The notes below the pieces were generated by a model. That model was not told the origin of the DNA and searched no databases. It saw nothing but the letters and a program-made list of their open reading frames with translations. Below are positions 1 through 11,929 of a stretch of DNA of 64,000 nucleotides, in pieces. The position numbers and the translations under genes were made by a program. Source of the stretch: Zeus faber (lineage: Eukaryota; Chordata; Actinopteri; Zeiformes; Zeidae); the NCBI GenBank assembly GCA_960531495.1, contig OY482847.1:22642066-22706065 (forward strand), written 5' to 3'. Position 1 is the stretch's first letter. Each line of letters starts with the position of its first letter.

Positions 1-1254
1 ACCGACTTAGCTTTAGCTAAGGTCAACTGAGAACTGAAGCAGAGGAATTTTAGCCGAAAGCTGCCAACAGACAACACAAGCACTCAAGCCAGGAACAGCA
101 TCCAGTGGAAGGTGATTGTGACAAGATGGAGTCAAAGCAGATGTGTGAGGAGATGGCAGTGGGTGAGCCAGTTCTGAAGCAAGAGTAAACATCTGTGGGT
201 GCACAAGAGATGGGGACAGCATGAGCTGAGCCAGAAGAGGCATCTGATGAGTGACTCTGAACTAAAGCCTGAAGCCTGCTTTATAGTCGCTGCAAGCATG
301 TGGCTCATGGCGTGTGCACTACCAGAGAGCACAAGCCTTATAGTTGTGCGTTGCAATGTATATTACGTGGCAATATTCTCCTGAAAGACAGGGACAAACA
401 CAAACCACCTGGGGAAACTGAAAGACCACGACCTGATGACACGGGAGGTGTAAGAGTGACTGAGGCAGTGTCCCCGTTACACACGGTGCTTTATTTGTTT
501 AAGGAAACCTTTAATAAGGGAACGGAACACAATATAATACAATTAAAATAAAAAATGCATTGTTTTTATTCCGACAGCCTTGAGCCTACGCTCATTTGCC
601 CTCCTTTTGAGATCATCCCTATTTTATACTTTCTAACTATCTAATAGTATATAATGAATCAATAAATAAATAATAAATAAATAATACAAAAAAAATGTCA
701 GGAAAATTGTTGGTGTAAACTAGGGGTGGGGGAAGAATTTGATACAGCATAGTATCACAATATTTTGCATGGTGATATCTATATTTTATTGCATGAATTG
801 CAAATACTTAATACAGTCTTTAGTAGTAGAATAATAAAATCAATTAAATTAAATCAATAAAACTGCTTGTTCTTGCTTACGGTTTGTGTTTCCAATTGAA
901 ACATTGCGGAGCAGCGGAGCTGGACTAAGCAGCAGGAGGTCCCGAAGAAAAACTAGTGACGACAACAAATGATGCGATGCGTCAGCGACGACGTTTGTTT
1001 ATGCCATGCCTATGCGTCAGTTGTTATCATTTCCGTAGGTATAACCTGTGGTCTTGGCCAAGCACTCTTTTCCAATGACGGATTTTAATTTGTTTGAGCT
1101 TGTCCGATTTTTTTCATTTATATACGTAAGCAGCCATTACAGATACGTAGCGAGTATCATTTTCAATACCAAACCACCGTTTGTTTGTTGACGTATCAAT
1201 AAACGCATTCTACCATTTAAAAAAAAACACCAGTATAAACATTAAATTCGACTA
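1..1254. other. No gene seen; AT-rich flank with a possible transposon fragment
   Basis: There is no convincing coding or RNA gene. 640-700 is a run of AATA/AAT units. The stretch 721-860 (starting taggggtggggg, with 'agtatcacaatatttt') resembles the edge of a family widespread in fish genomes, possibly hAT, but I see no matching inverted end. The open frames here are short and lack known motifs. Confidence 0.5.
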
Positions 1255-1520
1255 CATTCTTTATTGTCATATCTCAGCATACATCAAGAATGAAATTAGT
1301 CCTCTGTATTTGACCCATCCTATACCTAGGAGCAGTGGGCAGCGGCAGTGCAGCACCCAGGCACCAACTTCAATTCTTTCACCAGTGCCACGGTCAGGTG
1401 CAATGTCTTTCGATGGTGGGGGGAAACTGGAGCACCAGGAGAAAACCCACGCAAACACAGGAGAACATGCAAACTCCACACAGAAAGGACCTAGGACGGA
1501 TGGGGTTCCCCGGACCTTCT
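1255..1520 (-). repeat. SINE-like interspersed repeat, minus orientation, partial
   Basis: Read on the minus strand this carries the same body as the SINE at 8006-8408: the complement of 'catgcaaactccacacaga' at about 1467-1485, and a 3' part ending in a 'ttctttattgtcatatc' complement near 1256-1272. The tRNA-like head is cut off near 1520, where a second copy starts in the opposite orientation. Confidence 0.6.
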
Positions 1521-1835
1521 TGCTGTGCTCCGGCGGGTTATCTCCCAAATAGGAGCCTTTCTCTGTGGAGTTTGCATGTTCTCCCCGTGCTCACATGGGG
1601 TTTCCTCCACCTCACGTGAGTAGGGACCCCCACCAAAAACATGCACCCATTGTCTGACCAGCGATGGACACTTATCACCTGGTCCCCGGGCGCGTCCACG
1701 TATGCTGCCCACTGCTCCTGGCTGTGCCCCCGGAGGAAGGACAAGCCAGGATGGGTCAAATGCAGAGGATCCATTTCACCAGCCACCATCAAAGCGTGTG
1801 GTGTGTTGCGTGATGAATAAAGACTGAATAAAGGG
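1521..1835 (+). repeat. SINE-like interspersed repeat, plus orientation, head-truncated
   Basis: From about 1540 the sequence (aggagcctttctctgtgg onward) is the reverse complement of the repeat at 8006-8300 over about 280 bases. It shares the 'gtttgcatgttctccc' block, the 'ctgcccactgctcctggctg' block and the AATAAAGACTG-type 3' end near 1820. The tRNA-related head is missing. It lies head-to-head with the copy just to its left. Confidence 0.65.
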
Positions 1836-2514
1836 CCTTCCATGAATTCAATGCCAAATGGTTATTTTTGTGGTCATGCATGGATGGATTGTACAGATTG
1901 CACCTGCGGACCTCCTCGCACAACCTTCCTTTCAACCGTCCATCTTGAATTACATGAAGTGCACGGCATGACGTTCCAAAAAATGGGAGATGCCCGCCCT
2001 CTCGCGAAATTGTGTGAGGCGCTGTCACAAGCACCGCGATGACGTCATTTATGGTGAGCTCACTAGACTACACTAGGTTGCGGTGACTATAAATCAGGCT
2101 TTATTCTGTGAGAAAGCATCCTTTGAGACAACAATAAAAGACTCACATATTCTATGTTGGATGAGCCGTCTGTTCATACACTGAAGGTGCTAGTTAAGTT
2201 AAAGGAAAGTAAGTTCAGTTCCATTAGGAGTACATTGACGCACCAACTAGAAATGAGAAAAAACAAACGTGTTGTACAATAGTTGCAGTTGTTCATAGGC
2301 AGGGAATGGTCCTGAATCTTTAGTCTGAGATACACTTCCCGCAAAAGTGTAGTAGTAGTTATATATATCACTGGGCCAGTGATACCTGTTACCAACACAT
2401 GTCTGGGGAATATGAGCTGCATGTTCAGTGTTAATGAACAACATGTCACAGTTTCAACCTATATCATTTTCTCTCCTGCTATACAGTATATTGTTATTTA
2501 TAATAATTACAGTA
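1836..2514. other. No gene seen; unique sequence with a CRE/TATA-like cluster
   Basis: No exon is recognisable. A perfect cAMP-response palindrome (tgacgtca) lies at 2040-2047, a tctcgcga motif near 2000 and a TATAAA at 2088-2093. Promoter activity is inference; no transcript start or adjoining open frame supports it. Confidence 0.35.
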
Positions 2515-3084
2515 CAGTGGTAGCTTGATTTACGATTGCACTGACATACGAGTTTTCCGAGTTACGAGCGGTCGTTCCGTCGATTTTTTTTGTATTGATT
2601 AGCGAGCAAAAATGTGAGTTACGAGGAGTGAGCTTCAGGTACGCCGCCGCTGGCTGGCGTCACTTCACGTGGTTACCTACGCGTGGAAGCATCTCTTTTG
2701 TGTTTTGTGCTCGCGTTTTGTGCAGTTATTTTGCAAAAAAAAACCTTCTAACCATGGGTCCTAAGAAAGTAGGTGCTGAGAAGAAGAAGCGGATGATGCC
2801 AATTGAATTAAAGCATGAAATCATAGAAAAACATGAGCGATTCTCTTCGACATTCTCTTTTATTATGTTTTATTATGTTTTTATACAATATTTGTTATTT
2901 ATAAATACATTTTTTTATTTAAGAACACGTAACCAAAAATAAATTGGGGTGGTTTTTTGGGGGCTGGAACGGATTAATGGCATTTCAATTAAGTTCAATG
3001 GAGAAAATTGATTTGCTATACGAGCAGATTGAATTACGAGCTCTGTCACGGAACAAATTTAACTTGTAAGTCAAAGTACCACTG
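2515..3084 (+). mobile_element. Internally deleted Tigger/pogo-like DNA transposon
   Basis: The left end reads cagtggtagcttgatttacg and the right end ends in caaagtaccactg, so the ends form an imperfect inverted repeat (cagtggta.. / ..taccactg). Each end is followed or preceded by TA (2513-2514 and 3085-3086), the usual Tc1/mariner/pogo target duplication. The repeated 'tacgag'/'ttacgag' words and the remnant start of a transposase inside fit the Tigger/pogo superfamily. At 570 bp it has lost nearly all of the transposase, so it is a non-autonomous relic. Confidence 0.7.
2754..2852 (+). pseudogene. Tigger-like transposase N-terminal remnant
   Basis: An ATG in good context (accatgg) begins MGPKKVGAEKKKRMMPIELK, followed by HEIIEKHER. 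This is the typical beginning of a fish Tigger-type transposase: a basic leader and then the first helix of the CENP-B-like DNA-binding helix-turn-helix. After about 30 codons the similarity stops and the frame runs into AT-rich sequence. The rest of the DNA-binding region and the DDE catalytic domain are absent, so no functional protein is expected. Confidence 0.65.
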
Positions 3085-3086
3085 TA

Positions 3087-5699
3087 TATATTTACATGAG
3101 CATAGGCTTCTCGATGGGTATCAATGGGTAAACACCACTGTATTAGCATGCATTGTCACCGTGCGTACCGTGTTTGCTTGTAGCATACAGCTGTCTGTAG
3201 ACAGGAACATCTTTTCCATATTTCCAATGTAATGAGTACAACCAAATAGTATGCAACAGGACACAGCATATTCAAATTTGTGTGAAGTTGATTTATCCTG
3301 TGCCATTCCCATTTTCTTTGAACCGCGCCTTGACTCGCAATGTTTAGTGGGTTGATGCTTGCTTTTGAGTCTCCGCTTTGATTGGCTCGGGTTTGAGAGT
3401 TGAATCGGAGGGCTGAACAGCCACTCACCCTGGCTCCGCTTGGCTCACTAGGCGCATCCCTGGCAATGGCAGTAGTTCATGCAAATGTGCCAAACCAATG
3501 ATTAGGGCTTAGGTGGCAATTTGGGTCACAGGTGCTGTGCTGTCTGGCGACCATGACAAGTCAAGAGCTGATTGTCTCATCCGGCGTGCATAAATAACAA
3601 ACAACAACAAAATAAGAGTCCCAAACACCGTTCTCAGCGAATCAAGGGTCATATCAGCAGCAAGCTGAGTGGAAACAAACACCCTCAAGCCTGTGGTCAG
3701 AGTTGCCAGGTTCGCAGTTTTCCCACGGAATTGGGCTGCTTTTAAAGTGTTGAAGTGGGTTGTCTTTTGGTCAGGCAGGTTGGGGGTTGGCTGGGTTTAT
3801 CATGGAGACCTGGCAACCCTGCCCGTGTTAAGTTAAGTTTTTGCAACATTGCTACTGAACTAGCAGAGGCATTTCCCAGAGAGCCACAACTAGAGCGGCG
3901 TGTTGGAGAGCGACGACCACAGCGACAGATGCTGCCCAACCTGCACCTGCACCTGCACCTACACCTGCACCTGCTACAACTGACGGAGACCAACACCCGT
4001 GTGCCTATTTACAAAAAATATTTTATTATGTCGGAATGAAAGATGCATCTTACCGAACGAAGTGCTTTTTATGCTTGACGAAAATTGCAACCAGAATATA
4101 ATCAGAGCTAAAAAAAAAACTAAGCACATAGCAAAAAGAAAAAGCAGGCTTTTTTCATTCTTTGCAGCATTTACCTTTACTTTTCATACTTAAGTACATT
4201 TAACATCAGCTACTTTAAGACTTTTACTCAAGCTGTATTCCATATTTACACAAGTGCAGATTTCAAGTAATATTTCCACAGCTGGTTAAAAGTGGTGGAC
4301 TGGTTAAAAGCTTGTGAACTTGAACTCCACTTGCAGACTAACTCTGTCCTAGATGCAATGGCATACAAATACTCTGTGTTGTATGCCCAGCATGCTGACA
4401 GCACAGGTAAAAATAAACAACAAACAAACAAACAAACAAACAAATAAATAAATAAATAAAAATAAAATAAAAAGTGGTTATGACACATATACCAGAGTTG
4501 TCAGCAAGGTAATACCGATTTGTGTTGAATCAGAGAAGCAACAGCTAGAGAACCAATCACAGGCTGCCATTGTAAGCAGGAAGATAAACAACCGTTCCTA
4601 CAAATGACAAGCCATGATCCTCCAACAGCTGTGTCGCTAAAGAGATCTTCAAGCTACTGATCTCTAGGAAATGCATGGTTTATTGTATTTTTAGGGAGTG
4701 AAAATCTTCAATCTTCAAAATTAAAGCAGATTATATTAGGGAGGTCAAAAGAACACATAATTAAAGCAACACGTGTTGGTCCTTTGTATAATCATGACTT
4801 ACAGAAGACATAATAGCTCCAGAAAACAAAAGAAGAGAAGTGGGAAATAGCTGCTTGCTATGTCTTTCTTGAATTAAACTGAACTGAGTTCAGAGAGAAG
4901 AAATTTAAGTTCTGAGAACTTAAATTGTACTGAATGGCGGCGGGTGGTGGTGGTGGCGGCGATGGTGGTGGTGGTGGTGGTGAGGGGGGTAGAATTACAG
5001 AAAAGCAGACACAGACAATAAAAAAGGGCATACCCGCAGGCTGAAAAGGTCACTGGTTGGTTTAGTAAACACAAAAGATGTTCTGCTCTCATCGTAAAGG
5101 ACAAGTTGAAACCAGCCGGCCCCAGAGTTCTGCCTCGCTCACCATGAGTCTCAGCCATCAACAAATCACGGTTACCGCTTCAACTTTTGTCTTTCTTGTT
5201 ACTGTTGGCAGGTTTCTACTTCACGCATGGTTTTAATCACTAGGACTTATGAGTTAATTATGTGATTATGCTGTTATCGTGATATTCTCTCTTTTCTTTC
5301 CGGGCAATGCTGACTCACGTATTATTTTTGTTCAGGCACAAACTCGTCTCAACTTCTGACATTTGTTCTCCTGACTTAAGGGTTACAGAGCTCAAATCAC
5401 TTTGATTCTTGGGATGTTGATCACCAAGGAATCAAAGCTTTTCTCTGCTGTTCTCATTCCATGGCCCTCTGGGAATGAGCTTAGCTAATTTGGCAAATAT
5501 TCAAGCAAGATGACAGCTGTCGCAGATGTTTTCGGAAGGTAAACAGGCGGTTAGCACATTGCGAATCCGTCTGAACCCCTCAGAACTGAAACAGTATCGG
5601 TAAACCTGTAGTCAGCAGAACATTTGGGACCAATGTAACATGAGCATCATACTTAGTAAGCTCGACAAATCGATGGTAATGTAGCATTAGGCATTAAAG
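3087..5699. other. No gene seen; scattered simple repeats
   Basis: No host exon is recognisable on either strand. Simple tracts are (TGCACC)n at 3941-3974, (AAAC)n/(AAAT)n at 4417-4470 and (GGT)n at 4942-4981. The stretch 3700-3830 resembles low-copy fish repeat sequence but has no clear ends. I searched the minus strand for the next otud7 exon (it should begin with a Lys-Asn-Trp-Asp-type peptide) and did not find it. Confidence 0.5.
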
Positions 5700-6420
5700 T
5701 ACCTGTAAAGTGAAAATAAAATTGTGTTCTGAGTTTGTCACGCCACAGAAAAATGAAAAACCGGGAAGTTTTTCAATTAGGTTTCAAAATCATGAAATAA
5801 TAATCCGCAGCCTGCTAGCATGCAGCTAATGCTAAAGTAATGTAACCCTGCGGCAAACCAACCAGACGGTTCTTTATTGTTCTGGGTGCACAGGCGCCGA
5901 TTTAACTTTCTGCCGGTGTCTGCCGGAGGGGGCCACAGCGGAGTGAAGAATTTCCGCTGAGCGTCTTGCTGTGCGACATCGGAGGCGTGACGCCGGGGGG
6001 TGACAGGGGAGGCACCCGGAGGCGGATCGGCACCAAGACTTTGCATGAGTTCACGGTCTCCCTGAAGACCAGGTGTTTATTCTCAAAACAGCATTTTATC
6101 CCAAATTCTCTGCTGTTAGTTTTGCTTATTTCACCACTGATGCTCCATTTCTGACGGTCCGACCTAGTGTATATAGTGTTTTATAGTGTTATATATATAT
6201 ATGTGGTTATATAGTGTTGTTGCCGAGTATGACCGCTCTATGTCATCGAGTCACGATTTAGTCCCGCCCAAAAAATCCGGACCACAAAAATGGTGAGAAA
6301 CAGTTTAACGGTCTGACTCCACAATCGAGGACTACGTTAGTTTACAGTCTTTTCACGTGTTTTCAGCAATAAATTTCTAACATGTATAATGTGTGTTGTT
6401 ACATATATAAAAAAATCACT
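5700..6420. other. CpG-containing block, function unknown
   Basis: 5880-6060 is richer in CpG than its surroundings (gacgccggggg, cggcgccgat-type words) and is followed by an AT-rich tract with TATATA near 6190. It lies in the intron downstream of the otud7 exon. It could be an enhancer, an alternative promoter or the GC-rich part of a repeat. No motif decides between these. Confidence 0.3.
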
Positions 6421-6477
6421 GAATTCACTTTAGTTAGTCCAGTCCGGGTCATTGAGAGAAGAGTTAAGAGTAATTAC

Positions 6478-6562
6478 CTTCCAGGAGGTCCCGTGCCAGC
6501 CCGGGCTCGGCCCCGGTGGAGCGGACAAAGTCCGACAGCACCGCATCCATATCCAGGGTCAT
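6478..6562 (-). CDS. otud7: OTUD7-family deubiquitinase (Cezanne), first coding exon only
   Basis: Read from 6562 down to 6478, the exon encodes 28 full codons beginning [20 protein letters not shown], then GLARDLLE and the first base of a Gly codon. It stops at a GT donor (gtaatt at 6477-6472). This equals, as I know it, the N-terminus of mammalian OTUD7B and the same segment of OTUD7A. Those are OTU-type cysteine proteases that trim Lys11- and Lys63-linked ubiquitin chains; this segment is the first half of the N-terminal UBA ubiquitin-binding domain. The phase-1 ending fits a split Gly codon before the known Lys-Asn-Trp. The ATG is chosen because the frame upstream has no other start and reaches a TGA. 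Catalytic exons must lie left of the window. The exon cannot separate otud7a from otud7b. Confidence 0.88.
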
Positions 6563-6638
6563 GTGGTCATGGGGATGGGCCACCCAGGCCACAGCCGTCA
6601 CCTTAGTCGATGCCAGGCTGCCTGACTCAAGCTCTCAT
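6563..6638 (-). promoter_or_regulatory. 5' untranslated part of the otud7 exon, with a tiny uORF
   Basis: A good acceptor precedes 6638 on the minus strand: a pyrimidine-rich run (gtctgtctgtctctg ... tttcctgtcag) ending in AG at 6640-6639. The 76 bases between it and the otud7 ATG would be untranslated. The first three bases of this segment are an ATG, giving Met-Arg-Ala-stop, a minimal upstream ORF. That the acceptor is used is inferred from its shape; the 5' exon(s) are not identified. Confidence 0.6.
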
Positions 6639-7758
6639 CTGACAGGAAACAAAACAGAGACAGACAGACAGAAAACTTGTCGGGTCAGTTTTGTGGAGTG
6701 ACGTGCAGGGTAAGACCAGACACCGTAAAAAACGGTGATATGATTGTGGTGTGGGGGTGGTGTGATTAAAGCAGCCTCGTCTTGGGTCTCGTTAACTGGG
6801 CCTGGGATCAGGGGTGGCTGTGCACCCGTTGTTCATCAGAGCAATCGATGAGCACGGGTTAAATCATCCATCCCCACACACAGGGAAGGGGTGCTCTTGT
6901 CATGACATTGTTCCATCTGCTCTTGGCATGTCACATCTTTGCCAATAAACCCGTTTGTCCTTCACATCCTTGCCTGTGTCTATGTGTCAGCCACTTGGGT
7001 GGCGTGTGGCAGGGGAACTGCCACAATATCAACATGCTGGTTCCGCTAAATCCTGGGTAGAGAAAGCAAATGGGATCACTATCCCAGCCCTCCGATATGT
7101 ATTGACTTGATTGGTTAAGACCACGATTGTACTTGGCGTCTCTTGGGCATAAAACATCTTTATAAATGTGAAGCAGTAAACTTTCTCAGGATGTGTAGGG
7201 ATTGAGGTATCCAGAGAAAGACTTTACAGTATTACAAAGTGTGGAACTCAGCAGCAATGAGTCACATTCTGACACCAGCTGCTTTGAGTAACTTACTCTA
7301 CACCTGGTGGGGACAAACGACATGATGAAACAACTTTGATTAAACAAACTTTTAAAAGAAATAAATATTTACAGCCAGGATGTAACATGACTAAGAACAG
7401 TCCCCCAATAACCTTTGTCAAAAGCAGTGCGTACTGCCAAATGTGTCAGGAGATGTTTTCGACTAGACCTGACACTTGAAGAATTTGAGTACATTTGTTC
7501 CAATAAAGTGAGCAGAAGAGATGACATCTAAGGGGAAACGCGGTGATGTTAGTGAAGGAACAGAGTGAAGGTATGGAAGACAGGCTGGGTGTATTTCTGG
7601 AGTAGTCTTATTCGCTGCGTACTGCAGTGCGCTCAGCCCGGCTCCCTGTCACCTCTGATCTGAAGAAGTTCGTCAATTTCCCCAGGGTGTGTTGGAGCGA
7701 ATCATGAGGTCATGATCATCGCTCTCTCTTTCTCTCTCCCTCTGTCTATCTCTCATTT

Positions 7759-7807
<49 letters not shown>

Positions 7808-8005
7808 CTCTTGTCTGGCATGACTAGCCAACTTCCACCATGCATATTTTTGTCTGTCGTTCACATTGTGACATATTGTTCTTTATAATGCTGATGCTGG
7901 AAGGTTTTTCTCGAAAGACATATTTTGGGCAGATTCTACCGATTAAGAGGCAGACATGTTAAATGCAAATATTCATTCTGCAAAACAGAGATGCAAGGCA
8001 AGCTT
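6639..8005. other. Otud7 5' intron or upstream DNA; no gene seen
   Basis: No exon is recognised. A (TC)n microsatellite occupies 7760-7803. At 6900-7025 an AATAAA-containing stretch ends in 'ggggaactgccaca', which could be the end of a degraded LTR, but no partner was found. An 18-base word at 7018-7035 (ctgccacaatatcaacat) recurs at 34774-34791. Confidence 0.45.
7758..7803. repeat. (TC)n microsatellite
   Basis: An uninterrupted TC dinucleotide run of about 22 units, within a longer pyrimidine-rich stretch from about 7718 to 7815. Confidence 0.95.
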
Positions 8006-8408
8006 CAGACTTAGAAGAACAATCTTTATTTGTCACACAGCACACCACATGCTTTGGATGGTGGCCGGTGAAATGAGGCCTCTGCGTTTAACCCATCCCG
8101 GCTTGTCCTTCCTCCGGGGGCACAGCCAGGAGCAGTGGGCAGCATTTGTGGACGCGCCCGGGGACCTGATGATGAGTGTCCATCACTGGTCAGACGATGA
8201 TGTGTGCATGTTTTTGTGGGGGGGGTCCTTACTGACGTGGAGGAAACCCCATGTGAGCACGGGGAGAACATGCAAACTCCACACAGAAAGGCTCCTATTT
8301 GGGAGATAACCCGCCAGAGCACGGTGCCAACAGCACCCCAGGCGGGAATTGAACCCAGGACCTTCTTGCTGTGAGGCAGCAGTGCAATGCACTGCGCCAC
8401 CGCACCAC
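8006..8408 (-). repeat. tRNA-derived SINE, nearly full length
   Basis: Read on the minus strand from 8408, the head 'ggtgcggtggcgcagtgcat' contains a tRNA box-A-like segment. About 40 bases on, 'gggttcaattccc' is a box B (GGTTCRANTCC type). Together they form an internal RNA polymerase III promoter. The body ('gtttgcatgttctccccgtg') and a 3' end with AATAAAGATTG near 8025 match the two copies at 1255-1835. It is an interspersed retroposon that depends on LINE machinery. Open frames crossing it are not genes. Confidence 0.75.
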
Positions 8409-11400
8409 CAACATAAGGGCTTATTGAACTATTCCAAAAAACGACATGTGCTGTAGTAGTTTCGCAGATCAGTGCTCGTACAAATCACTGTGCAGTGACC
8501 TTAAAACAAACCTCCCGAAATCTGCACAATTCCTAAAGCAACGAGATGGAAAATGAGCAAAGGAAGAGTCCCACGTTGTGTCATTGTCGGGTAAAATCCA
8601 TAGAGTGGAACAATTCTCAGACTCTTAGCACATTAATTGGGACAGGTCGGCACAAGGAACGGTGTCCTTGAAAGAGGTGTGAGGCGCGAACTTCACTAAA
8701 ATAATGAACGCTCTCAATTATTTTTGCCACAGATAGCTGAGCCTGTCTTCGATATTTCAGCTCCGCCCAGATTCACGTTTAGGCAGTTAAAACACGTTCC
8801 CATCCAGGAGTTACCCAGAGAAACAATGGTGGCCACTGGCTCCTTCCAGAGGCATTTCACGGTTCTTTGCTTTGCTCATATAAAGTGAATTAAGCACAAT
8901 TTAAGGGACTGTGACCCTGTAACAAAGTATCTTCTGTTTCTATCTTCAAGGTTTAATCCCAGAATTGAAAAAAAAAAAAAAATAAATCTTTGGTGTAAAA
9001 ATACTGTCTGCAGTTCCAGGTTAAATTTGTTATAATGGACATTTTGAATTGTGACCTCCCCATGTAATGCTATGTATATAATATAATCTACTTGAAAAGC
9101 CCCGAGATTCATCTCACGGTGGTTCTCCTTATTCGGGCCAGCGGCTGAAAGGAACAAGCCAGAGAATGACTCATGGGTATAAAACTCTCACTGGAGAGTT
9201 TGAGTGGTTCTTCACCGGTCGTCAACAGGGAGCTTTCAGGAGGACACTCGGCCTTCCAGTCCACAGAGTTGATAAAGACACTTGAGATGTTTGGAGAACG
9301 ACCCTTTTTGTTGCCAAGTAACCAGGTGAAGAGAAGAGGAGAACTCACAGCGCTGTGTCTCAAAGGAGATTTAAAACGAGTGTCTGTGTTTCCTGCGGAT
9401 AATCGCTCACCTAATTTAATCTTAGTCTAGACAAATGATGGAAAGCAGTTAAATGGATGATTCCCGGATGTGTCTTTTGTATAATGAGCCGCTGAGTGTG
9501 TCAAATTAGTCATTTTATGCGTGCTAGACTTGGTCATCTTACTTTCTAACATGATGAAAATAGCGTCCTCAGCGAGGCTCTGTGAGGTGCGCTCACTGGG
9601 GTCAAGCGTCTGGAAACTTCTGGTTCATTATCTCACGGGTTGTCATGGGAAAGGGACGACTGATAACAGAGGGGCCCGGAGAGAAGAACAGAACAAAAAG
9701 ACAGAAAGACCGGTTCAATGACGGAGCACAGCAAAATTAAATCGTACCTCTTGTTGAACCCATTGCGAAAATAAACGCTCATAGGTCTGGTAGTAAAATA
9801 TGGGTTTTGTCTGAGAGGCTTGCTTCCAAGCAGTGTACATACAGCAGAACATACTTACAAGTAGGATGGATGATATGCTTACGTGTTAAAAGTAGAGTTC
9901 ACTAGTAAGTCATGGAAACCGTCCACAAGTTTCAAATGTGTCTTTGACCATTCATTTGGCAAGGCAGAAAACACAATATGTGTTTAATAAATGTCATTGT
10001 GTATTGAATATCATGGCTGCTATGTAATAACTCACTTTTATGCTCTGTGTACATTTTTACCAGCCGATTTTGCAGTGTAACATGTTGATATTTGTTCTAA
10101 ATAAGAAATGATGCCTTCATAAAGTGTGTTCCTGCTTTTCTTCGAGTGTATAGATGGCACCATGCCAATGCTGTGTCAGCCTACATACATTACTGTTGTG
10201 TACATAAAAAAAAAATAAAGTTACTTAAAGGTTCATTATCATCTTAAACAAAACAATTAAAATAAAATATATCCCACAAAAAAAATTAAGTAATGAATTA
10301 ATTTAAAAAATAACGTTAGTTGAAAGTCATCAAAGTTCAACATGCTAAAGAAAGAATCATGAGAAATAAAACAAAAAGAATTAAACGTAATTATATCCTA
10401 ATTATATAAAAGAAATGAAATATTTTTTAATAATAAAGTTTATTATTTTCCACCATTATTCTCAAATCTGGTTCACGGTGGTGAACAATGATAACCTGTG
10501 TATTGACCCGCTCCCCCTTACAGCCACCCCCTACGGGTGTGAACAAAAAAGAGAGCGTCTGTCCTTTGTTAACCTTCAAAGGCAGCATGTACCACGTCCT
10601 AACCAGCGTTTCAGCTGACTAATTGTAAATCAGCCTGACCCAGCAGTTCCCAGCAGGCTGCAGTGGTTAAACTGGACAGTTAAGTAGGCATCAGCAGGGC
10701 TAATACTGATGATGACGACAGATGCATTCTAGGTAGAAAATAAATAACCCAGACCTGTATATGAGCAGCAGAGATCAACTAAATTCGCAACAAGACCACA
10801 CATCGACATGATGGAGTGTGGAATCATTTTGGCATTGCAAACAGCATTGAGTCTTCAATGTTTTGTTACAAAATACAGTAGAGTGGGTGGAAAAATAAAG
10901 ATGAAGGTATAGGTGAGGAAGACTGAGGAAAAGGGAGGAATAGTAAGGAGGACAGCGAGTACACAATGACAGCGAGGAGAAGGCTAGAAGAACGGAGAGC
11001 GAGGGAGAGGGAGAGGCGTTCAGAATGAGGGAAGTGGGCCAAACAGGACATCTAGTTAAAAGTCCAGGAATAGAGCGACTGTGTCTCACTGAGAGGACGT
11101 GATGCATGACAGGTGTTGTTTAATACGTCTCTGAGGGATTTAAAATAGTTTCTCCTGAAAACACGTCGATAACTAGGAGTTCTCCATTGGTTCAGACTAA
11201 AGCTTTAATAGGCACCAATAGGTGAAGTTTGCAATGGTACAGTAGTAACATACTGTAGCAGTAACAATAGTATGTTATTTTAATCACGATCATCTGTCAA
11301 AAATCCCAATAGGCAATTACAATGTCACCATTGGTAGTACAATTCATTTGAACAGGTATTTATGCAGATTAATTGTAATTACTGCAACGCGATTTCTTTG

Positions 11401-11929
11401 GAGACTTGGCACTTCTGCTCCATTCTGGTTACATCATCCCTCCCTCGCACTCTCTTCAAAGAAATGTTTTTTTCTGTCTACCTACGGGGGGCGAGAAATA
11501 ACAAACAGCGCAGGGTTGCTGATAATGAATTAGGAAACACTTGATAACCCATGTTACCCCCTTTTAAAAGCATGTAGACAAAAATCAAAATCATATCTGA
11601 GCTCCTCCCAAGACTGTGTGTCTCTGCTGAACAATGGTTGATGGACAATTGATGAAGAGGGGCAGGGAAGGGCGGGGACTTGATTGCTTTCTTATATTAT
11701 TTTCAACATGATAAACACATTGTCTTAATGGTCCTTTTCTTTCTTGGGCAAGACCCAATTTTTTGCAGAATCAGTGCATGTCTGCTCTGCAGGCTCCTGC
11801 TGAGGAGCACCGCAGGAACATCTTGGGATCAACGGTCTTCCTCAATAGGAGTTTTTCATTTCATTTTCATTTCACCTATATTTAGTTCTCCGGGATACGT
11901 TGAAGGGTGAACCCTTATTTTCATGCCGA
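8409..11929. other. No gene seen; unique and AT-rich DNA
   Basis: About 3.5 kb without a recognisable exon, RNA gene or complete transposon. It holds short A-rich runs (8967-8982, 10208-10217), an AT-rich tract at 10230-10450 and a purine-rich stretch at 10900-11010. Open frames are short and compositionally biased. Confidence 0.45.

Noticed and set aside
3742-4039. Opposed frames with Cys-Arg or His-Leu repeats
   Set aside because: They translate the (TGCACC)n repeat.
6780-7030. Solo LTR
   Set aside because: An AATAAA and a ccaca end are suggestive, but no matching start, partner LTR or target duplication was found.
8026-8400. 117- and 124-codon opposed frames
   Set aside because: Both are translations of a SINE, and the same sequence recurs at 1.3-1.8 kb.
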